From the NCBI RefSeq assembly GCF_021130785.1, contig NC_060207.1, forward strand, positions 103,094,001 to 103,158,000: 64,000 nt of DNA, read 5' to 3'. Source of the DNA: Homalodisca vitripennis (Eukaryota; Arthropoda; Insecta; Hemiptera; Cicadellidae). The position numbers were made by a program, and so were the translations under genes. The notes below the pieces were generated by a model. That model ran no database searches. It saw only the letters and a program-made list of their open reading frames with translations, and had not been told where the DNA came from. Shown here in pieces: positions 55,331 to 64,000 of this stretch. Position 1 is the stretch's first letter. Every line of letters begins with the position of its first letter.

Positions 55331-58300
55331 TACTTATACATATAGATGTGTGATACTTAAAGAGAAGGAATGAACCACACTAAATGAGTGATGAATTAAT
55401 TGATGATCATACATACTATTTTAAATAAATTTAATTAACAAACAAAACAATTGGGAAAAAAGAGAGGGACGAACAAAATTAACATTAGGCGTTAGGTAGT
55501 ATTTAAGCTAAGCCAACGAACAAAGTTACAAGTTTCTCTAGTATAACAATACAAACAAACAATAGAGAAACCATTAGATCAATGGCAAATATTAACTCAA
55601 TGTCAAAGGACATAGTGTTTTTTTTTTTGAAATACACATTTAATTGAATTGTGTTACCGATAGCGGTAATTATACTTTCCACTAACAAAATTATTATCCC
55701 TCCTGATAGGAAAATGTTTTATATAGATATTTGATTAAAAGTGTCTATGTCACTGGGTGTATAGTTGCACTGTTTATTTGGGGGAAAAAGTATTAATTTT
55801 CACACAGGTCCCAACGCGTCAACTTCAGTATCTTCTTCTGTAGCGTTGTTGACCGGTCAGTTTTTATATGGCTTTCAAAGAGGAGTTATATGATAAGGTC
55901 CATATACATGCTCTTGGGATATAAATCAGAAATTTGGTAGGTCGATTTCCCCCCGAGGATTTCTTGAATTATGAATGGATCCCTTCGTACACTTTCAAAT
56001 AATTTTGATGTTTCACCAGCTATTTTAGAGCTTTAGAAAGGTGATGGGACTTACCAATACTTGGTCCATTAATTTGGAGAGAAACTGGTTTTCTCTTTCA
56101 TATATCTTATCAGGATCTCTTCTCACTCTACTTTTCTTCAAGTTTACGTCTTGCAATCAGTAGTTTGTGTTCGATTGGTACTTCTTCAGCTAGAGGGGTT
56201 TGATACATATGTTTTCCCAAAATCTGATATTTCTTGTTCCAAACTGTAGTTCGTTTTTGTGTGAATCCCGTCCTAGTTGATTCATGGTAAATTTCATTAA
56301 GACATTCATTTATGAACAGGTACATATTTCACCCATCTCTTAGATTCTTGTGAACAATATGTTCTGAGACAGCGCTTTATTTCTCTAATTGGCCGTTCCT
56401 GCCAAATTAAAAACTGGGGGTGATACACTGGACTGTATATTAATTCGTATGCCGTGGGATTCAAATTTCCTGATCCATTCGTTACTTTTAAATTGGGTTT
56501 CCGTTATCTGATTGAATTCGATTGTTAGGAAAAACCGTAATTAGGAAAGTGATCTTGAAATAATTTATGTAATATACTTCTGGTTGTTGCTCTTTTGCAG
56601 TGGATAAAGTTTAACGAATTTGGTAAAATATGTCAATAACAATTAACATGTATTTTGTATTTCCTACACTAGTCGGTAAGGGACCTATGATGTCAACTGC
56701 TAACTGGTCATTCTTCTCTCTGCCATTTAACTCCTTTGGCTTGACTGTTGAGTGGATGGTTGTTGATTTTGACAGCGCTGACATTTATCACATGATGAAC
56801 ATAACAGTTGCCTGATTGTTCGATAGCATATTCTTGAAAATAAAATTTTCCACGCAGTAACAGGAAACATTTTTTTTGCACCGCAGTGTAGATAATAGAG
56901 ATGCATTCTATGAGTATTAGTTTAGTGGTTTATAATTACTGATTCTGGGGGATGACTATAAGCCATTTGCCCTTAAATTTTTGTAGTAAAGTGTTGTCAT
57001 ATAAACGATAATTAGTATATAATTGTTGAAATTTATTTGTTTCCATAGGTGACTGTAAGATTTCTATAAGTGGTTTGTAGTTTAGGGTCTTGATATGTTG
57101 AAGCTGAGGTATAAGTTTCGGAGAATTGATCTTGTAAGATGTTGGTCGGTGGAATTCTCTCGGATGTAATGAATAGATAACTCAGTGAGGTTGTTTGCAT
57201 CGCTTGAACATGTGTTGTGGAGGATATACGGGGGGGGGTGGGGGGGACTGAGAGTGTCAGCAGTAATGTTTGTCCGTCCCTTTGCAATGGATTATTTTAA
57301 AGTCGTACTCTTGTATAGCCAATATCCATCTTGCTAATCTATTGTTTAGCAAACGGGCAGGTTTTTTTCAAAAAGGTTAAGGCGTGGTTATTCTGTAATT
57401 ACTGTTAATTTAACGCCCATAACAATGTATCGACACTTCTGTAGGCAGTGGATTATAGCCAATAATTCCTTTTCGGTTGTGGTGAAACGCTGTTCTGCTG
57501 GTTGTAATGTGCGTGATATGAACATAATTGCGGCTTTTTTCGTTATTTTCTTTTATCTTGATATAGATGTCCGCCAATTGCAAATTCGGTGAACGCATCG
57601 GTCTGTAAGTAGAATTCTTTTGGATGGATCGGGGTGTGTTAGAGTGTTAGTTTTTATGAACAAGTGTTTAATTTTGTTGAATGTTGTATCATCATCTCTA
57701 GTCCAATGAAATTTAACCTTCTTTTTTTGACGTTAGCCGTAATAGTGGCTGGACTGTTTCAGAGAATTTATGAATAAAATTTATTGTAATTCAATTGATA
57801 CATCCGAGGAATGCTTTTAATTGTGTACGACTTCTGGGAGTTGGGAAGTTTTAGAATTGGTTCAATCTTACTTGTTAATCCATACGAAGACCTTCATTTG
57901 TTAGAGTAAAACCTAGGAATGGTACAGAATCTTTACAGAATTGAGATATTTTCAAAGTTTATTGTCATATCTATGGCTTCAGCTAGCTTTTTGAATATGT
58001 ATTCTAGGTGTTGTAGATGTGTATTGAAATCGGGGGAAATAGACATATGTCATCAACGTAAATTGCTGTGAAAGCTTCTATCTCATCATCAAAAACACGT
58101 TATATCAAGAGCTCTTACTAGTGCAGCTTGGGAGGTAGAAAATTCCAATGGTGTGACTTTGTAACTGGTAGGTCTTGCCTCTAAATTGGAATGCGGTTGT
58201 ATTGACGCGAAGTTTTAGTAAGTGGGATATTGCCAATATCGAAGCCGTTAAGTCTACACTGCTTATGAATTTCGCGTTTCTTACATTTACTCAGAATATC

Positions 58301-59240
58301 GCTAACACTGCGGTTACATTCGAGAAATCTGGTTTAATTATTGCGTTTATTTTTGCGGGCATCTAAACACAATCGAATTTCTCCAGACTTTTTAAATTAC
58401 TGGGATGATAGCATTTACGTTAAGGTACTTTTGCTTCTCTCGATTATGTTAAGTTCTCCATGCGTTGGAATCTCAGCTTTGTACAGCGTCTTGGTATGCT
58501 TTGAGGTACTGGATATAGGTTAATGATTTAAAATTTTTAGGATTTTCTATATTTAATTCATGTTCATATATTTAGTGCAACATCCGGGTTTTGTCTGAGA
58601 AAAACGTCCCTATATCGGTATAGTAGATTGATCCAAACATTGTTTTTGGTTTCAATTCATTTTATGTAGTTATTAGGGCTTAGAGTTTTCAATTATATCT
58701 TCCACGGACATATTATCTTTGGATGATATATTTGTGTTGTGTATCAATGTAATCATTATTCTCATTATTAATCTTGTTATCTTCCCCATTGTTTTCATAG
58801 TGCCATACTCATTAAATGTTGACATTGAGTCATTAAAATCTTCCATAAGCATAACGCCTTGTTGAGTGGTGATTTCACATAAGTGCCCTTCATTTATTGC
58901 CATTACAAAACTTCATTATAACATTTGTATTGTTTATTTTCATATCTTATTGTATTATTATTAAAGTTTAGCTCTGCTTTCCATAATACTAGCATATCCA
59001 TTCCTAAAAATCACTGGTTTGACAAGATGCGGTACTATAAGGAATTGTATGTGAGTAGTCTCGTCAGCTACTGTGACAGGTACATATAATGACTCTGTTG
59101 ATTCGTGTTTTGAAATGTTTCCAATAGCAGTTTTAATGGTAGTATTGTGGGCTAGGGGCAGTTCTTCAAATGGCTTTAATGATTGTTGGAGATTGTCCAT
59201 AAAACCAAGACTCTGACAAACAAGTAATAGATGATCCGGA
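55331..59240 (-). pseudogene. gypsy pol, tandem unit 2
   Basis: Same order and strand as unit 1 (3' UTR, integrase, RNase H, RT, protease remnant) over 3910 bases. Every reading frame is broken by short insertions, most likely sequencing errors. It shares AAGGCGTG with unit 3 where unit 1 has AAGGTGTG (57380, 61343, 53529). Confidence 0.85.
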
Positions 59241-59930
59241 ATACATATAATGTGTGATACTTAAAGAGAAGGATGAACCACATCTAAATGAGTGAATTAA
59301 TTGATGAGATATCATACATTACTATTATAATAAATTTAATTAACAAACAAACAATAGGGAAAAAGGAGAACAAAATTAACATTAGGGTTAGGTAGTATTT
59401 ACAAGCTAAGCCAACAGAACAAAGTTACAAGTTTCTTAGTATAACAATAAACAAACAATAGAGAAACATTAGATCAATGGGCCAAATATTAACTCAATGT
59501 CATAAGGACATAGTTTTTTTTTCATTGAAATACACATTTAATGAATTGTGTACCGAATAGCGGTTATATACTTTCCACTAACAAAATTAATTATCCCCTC
59601 GCTGATAGGAAAATATTTTTTTTGTTTATATCAGTATTGATTAAAAGTGTCTATGTCACTGGGTGTATAGTTGCACTGTTTATTTGGGGAAATAGTATTA
59701 ATTTCACACAGGTCCCAACGCGTCAAACTTCAGTATCTTCTGTAGCAGTTGTTGACCGAGTTAAGTTTTTATATGGCTTCAAAGAGGATCTATATGATAA
59801 TGAGTCCATATACATGCTCTTGGGATAAATCAGAAATTTGGTAGGTCGATTTCCCGAGGATTTCTTGAATTATGAATGGTCCCCCCCCCCCCCCCCCCCC
59901 CCTCCCCACCCCCCTCTCAATCCCCCGCCA

Positions 59931-59963
<33 letters not shown>

Positions 59964-62900
59964 TTCTACCGTAACACTTCAAATAATTTTGATGTTTCAC
60001 CAGCTATAGCTTTAGAAAGGTGATGGGACTTTACCCAATACTTGGTCATTAATTTGGAGAGAAACTGGTTTTCTCTTTTCATTTATCTTATCAGATCTCT
60101 TCTTTCTACTTTCTTCAAGTTTACGTCTATTGCAATCAGTAGTTTTGTGTATCGATTGGTACTTCTTCAGCTAGAGGGTTTGATACATATTTTTCCCAAA
60201 ATCGATATTTTCTTGTTCCAAACTGTAGTTCGTTTGGTGTGAATCCAGTTGATTCATGGTAAATTTCATTAAGACATTCATTTATAACAGGTACAATATT
60301 TCACCCATCTCTTATGATTCTGTGAACAATATGTTCTCGAGGGACAGCGCTTTATTTCTCTAATTGGCCGTTCTGCCAAATTAAAACTGGGGTGATACAC
60401 TGGACTGTATATTAATTGTATGCCGTGGGATTCAAAATTTCCTGATCCTATTCGTTACTTTTAACAATTTGGGTTCCGTTTAAATCTGATTGAATTCGTT
60501 TAGGAAAACCGTAATTAGGAAAGTGATCTTGAAATTAATTTATGTAATATACTTCTGGTTGTTGCTCTTTGCAGTGGATAATCAGTTTAACGAATTTGGT
60601 AAATATGTCAATAACAATTAACATGTATTTTGTATTTCCTAACACTAGTCGGTAAGGGACCTATGATGTCAAACTGCTAACTGGTCATATCTTTCTCTCT
60701 GCATTTAACTCCTTTGGCTTGACTGTTGAGTGGATGGTTTGTTGATTTTGGCCGGTCAGCGCTGACATTTATATCACATGATGATTAACAGTTGCCTGAT
60801 TGTTCGATGCATATTCTTGAAACAATAAAATTTTTCAACTGCAAGTAGTAGTAACAGGAAACATTTTTTGCACCGCATGTAGATAATAGAGATGGCATTC
60901 TAGTATCTAGTTAGTGGTTTAATATTACTGATTCTGGGATGACTATAAGCCATTTGGCCCTTAATTTTTGTAGTCTAAAGTGTTGTCATATAAACGATAA
61001 ATTAGTATATAATTGTTGAAATTTATTTGTTTCCATAGGTGACTGTAAGATTTCTATAAGTGGTTGTAGTTTAAGGGTCTTGATGTTGAAAGCTGAGGTA
61101 AGTTTCGGAGTTGATCTTGTAGATGTTGGTCGGGAATTCTCTCGATGTAATGAATAGATAACTCAGTGAGGTTGTTTGCATCGCTTGACATGTGTTGTGG
61201 GGATATTACGACTGAGACAGTGTCAGCAGTAATGTTGTCCGTCCCTTTGCAATGGATTATTTTAAAGTCGTACTCTTGTATAGCCAATATCCATCTTGCT
61301 AATCTATTGTTTAGCAAACGGCAGGTTTTCAAAAAGGTTAAGGCGTGAGGTTATCTGTAATTTACTGTTAATTTTAAACGCCCATAACAATGTATCGACA
61401 CTTCTGTTAGGGCAGTGGATTATAGCCAATAATTCCTTTTCGGTTGTGGTGAAACGCTGTTCTGCTGGTTGTAATGTGCGTGATATGAACATAATTGCGG
61501 CTTTTTCGTTATTTCTTTTATTTGATATAGATGTCCGCCAATTGCAAATTCGGACGCATCGGTCTGTAAGTAGAATTCTTTGGATGGATCGGGGTGTGTT
61601 AGAGTGTTTAGTTTTTATGAACAGCTGTTTCATTAATTTTGTTGAAATGTTGTATCATCATCTCTAGTCCAATGAAATTTAACCTTCTTTGACGTTAGCC
61701 GTAATAGTGGCTGGACTGTTTCAGAGAAGATTCTCTCTTATGAATAAATATTATTGGTAATAATTGATACATCCGAGAGCGAATGCTTTTAATTGTGTAC
61801 GACTTCTGGGGAGTTTGGGAAGTCTTTAGAATTTGGTTCAATCTTACTGTTATCCATACGAAGACCTTCATTTTGTTAGAGTAAAACCTAGGAATGGTAC
61901 AGAATCTTTACAGAATTGAGATTTTTTCAAAGTTTATTGTCATATTGGCTTCAGCTAGCTTTTTGAATATGTATTCTAGGTGTTGTAGATGTTGTATTGA
62001 AATCGCGGGGAAATGATACATATGTCATCAACGTAAATTGCTGTGAAAGCTTCTATCTCATCATCAAACACGTTATCAAGAGCTCTTACTAGTGCAGGCT
62101 TGGGAGGTAGAAAATTCCAAATGGTGTGACCTTTGTACTGGTAGGTCTTGCCCTCTAAATTGGAATGCTGTGTATTGACGCGAAGTTTTAGTAAGTGGGA
62201 TTTGCCATATATGAAGCCGTTTAAGTCTACACTGCTTATGAAATTTCGCGTTAAAAACCCTACATTTACTCAGAGAATTTCGCTAACACTGCGGTTTTAC
62301 ATTCGCAAAATCTGGTTTAATTATTGCGTTTATTTTGCGGGCATCTAAACACAATCGAATTTCTCCAGACTTTTTAATTACTGGGATGATAGCATTTACG
62401 TAGGTACTTTTGCTATCTCTCGATTATGTTAAGGTTCTCACCATGCGTTGAATCTCAGCTTGTCTACAGCGTCTTGGTATGCTTGAGGCTACTGGATAGG
62501 TTAAATGATTTAAAATTTTTAGGATTTTCTATATTTTAATTCATGTTCATATTTAGTGCAACATCCGGGTTTGTCTGAGAAAACGTCCCTATATCGGTAT
62601 AGTAGGATTGAATCATTCAAACATTGTTTTTGTTCTTCATTTATGTAGTTATTAGGGCTTAGAGTTTTCATTATATCTTCCACCGACATATTATCTTTGG
62701 ATGATATATTGTGTTGTGTACTCAATGTAATCATTTATTACTCATTACTCTTAATCTTGTTATCTTCCCATTGTTTCATAGTGCCATACTCACATTAAAT
62801 GTTGACATTGAGTCATTAAAATCTTCCATAAGCATAACGCCTTGTTGAGTGGTGATTCACCATAAGTGTGCCCTTCATTTATTGCCATTACAAACTTCAT

Positions 62901-63212
62901 TATAACCATTTGTATTGTTTATTTTCATATTTATTGTATTATTATTAAAGTTTAGCTCTGCTTTCCATAATACTAGCATATCCATTCTAAAATCACTGGT
63001 TTGACAAGATGCGGTTACTATAAGGAATTGTATGTGAGTAGTCTCGTCAGCTACTGTGACAGGTACATATATGACTCTGTTGATTCGTTTTGAAATGTTT
63101 TCCAATAGCAGTTTTAATGGTAGTATTGGCTAGGGGCAGTTCTTCAAATGGCTTTAATGATTGTTGGTTGTCCATAAACCAAGACTCTGACAAACAAGTA
63201 ATAGATGATTCC
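59241..63212 (-). pseudogene. gypsy pol, tandem unit 3
   Basis: As unit 2, 3972 bases, with a roughly 80-base C-rich burst at 59881-59962 inside the integrase C-terminal region. Junction with unit 4 at CCGGAATAT (63211-63219). Confidence 0.85.
59881..59962. repeat. C-rich homopolymer burst
   Basis: Two long C runs separated by a few other bases, in the middle of a conserved gypsy segment (ATGGTCC...TTCGTACACTTC in unit 1). Probably a basecalling or assembly artefact. Confidence 0.85.
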
Positions 63213-64000
63213 GGAATATCCCATATAGATGTGTGATACTTAAAGAGAAGGATGAACCACATTAAATGAGTGAAATTTAATTGATGATCATACATACTAT
63301 TTAATAAAATTAATTAACAAACAACAATAGGGAAAAAGGAGAACAAAATTAACATTAGGGTTAGGTAGTATTTAAGCTAAGCCAACGAACAAAGTTACAA
63401 GTTTCTTAGTATACAATAAACAAACAATAGAGAAAACATTAGATCAATGGCAAATATTAACTCAATGTCAAAGGACATACATAGTTTTTTTTTTTTTGAA
63501 ATACACATTTTAATGAATTGTGTTACCGAATAGCGGTATACTTTCCACTAACAAATTATTATCCCCTCCTGATAGGAAAATGTTTATATAGTATTGATTA
63601 AAAGTGTCTATGTCACTGGGTGTATAGTTGCACTGTTTATTTGGGGAAATAGTATTAATTTCACACAGGTCCCAACGCGTCAACTTCAGTATCTTCTGTA
63701 GCGTTGTTGACCGAGTTTTTTATATGGCTTCAAAGAGGATATATGATAAGGTCCATATACATGCTCTTGGGATAAATCAGAAATTTGGTAGGTCGATTTC
63801 CCGAGGATTTCTTGAATTATGAATGGTCCTTCGTACACTTCAAATAATTTTGATGTTTCACCAGCTATAGCTTTAGAAAGGTGATGGGACTTTACCAATA
63901 CTTGGTCATTAATTTGGAGAGAAACTGGTTTTCTCTTTTCATTTATCTTATCAGATCTCTTCTTTCTACTTTCTTCAAGTTTACGTCTTGCAATCAGTAG
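63213..64000 (-). pseudogene. gypsy pol, tandem unit 4 (runs off the right edge)
   Basis: 3' UTR and integrase C-terminus, nearly identical to unit 1 after about 63540; the 63898-63686 frame ends one base out (an extra T at about 63715). The rest is outside the window. Confidence 0.83.

Larger units (their letters stand above)
54950..63540. other. stretch with dense insertion-type errors
   Basis: Against unit 1, units 2 and 3 carry extra bases every 20-50 positions (for example AACGGGCAGG for AACGGCAGG, GTTTTTTTCAAAA for GTTTTCAAAA, and homopolymer bursts at 57230-57246 and 59881-59962). Clean sequence lies on both sides (before 54950, after about 63540). The pattern is that of uncorrected single-molecule reads used to fill a gap. 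Confidence 0.8.

Noticed and set aside
59838..60023. Proline-rich ORF (poly-Pro) as a real protein
   Set aside because: Produced by the C homopolymer burst inside the gypsy integrase region.
52644..63898. Many short ORFs on both strands in the gypsy array as separate genes
   Set aside because: They are antisense shadows or error-broken pieces of the same pol frame.

Overview
The window is AT-rich, repeat-laden DNA from an animal with spliced genes, almost certainly an insect. The only host gene recognised is the insect 26-29 kDa proteinase, a papain-family (C1A) cysteine protease with a long N-terminal domain. The mixture of mariner, DD41D, piggyBac, hAT and pogo relics, Helitrons, non-LTR elements and Ty3/gypsy is also insect-like. 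I cannot fix the order; a hemipteroid insect is only a guess.

Host genes. Copy A lies on the minus strand from 19792 (ATG, signal peptide) to 231 and runs off the left edge: nine exons with matching splice phases, lacking only the C-terminal exons. Copy B is a second, diverged minus-strand copy: six exons from 49293 to 34103, ending at a stop codon and holding the catalytic Cys, His and Asn. Introns of A (1 to about 9275) and B (about 39560 to 50696) still align, so this is a segmental duplication. The alignment stops where a gypsy LTR begins (50697). Exons 1-5 of copy B are therefore probably beyond the right edge, on the far side of the retrotransposon.

Mobile DNA, left to right: a non-LTR 3' fragment (5150-5740) and a mariner (6361-7615) in copy A introns; a DD41D transposon with long inverted repeats (10261-12631); a tandem array of tRNA-like units (12680-13500); a palindrome-rich piggyBac-like end (13947-14060); a Helitron helicase relic (16545-17375); a non-LTR RT relic (21292-22870); a pogo-like relic (25090-25700); a complete but dead piggyBac (28650-31045); further non-LTR and hAT relics (32821-38640); a non-autonomous Helitron (40480-41394) and a LOA-like non-LTR element (44143-48453) in copy B introns. 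Because A and B are paralogues, each often shows the empty site for the other's insertion.

Right end. From 50697 to 64000 lies a minus-strand gypsy element: 3' LTR, polypurine tract, integrase and RT/RNase H, followed by head-to-tail repeats of the same 3.7 kb pol segment with no LTR or gag between them. From about 54950 to 63540 the sequence is full of one- to few-base insertions and homopolymer bursts, as in unpolished long reads. The tandem structure may be real, but reading frames there cannot be trusted.

The most unusual structures are the tRNA-like array with extended palindromic acceptor stems, the LTR-less gypsy tandem array, and the duplicated protease locus that records insertions after duplication.
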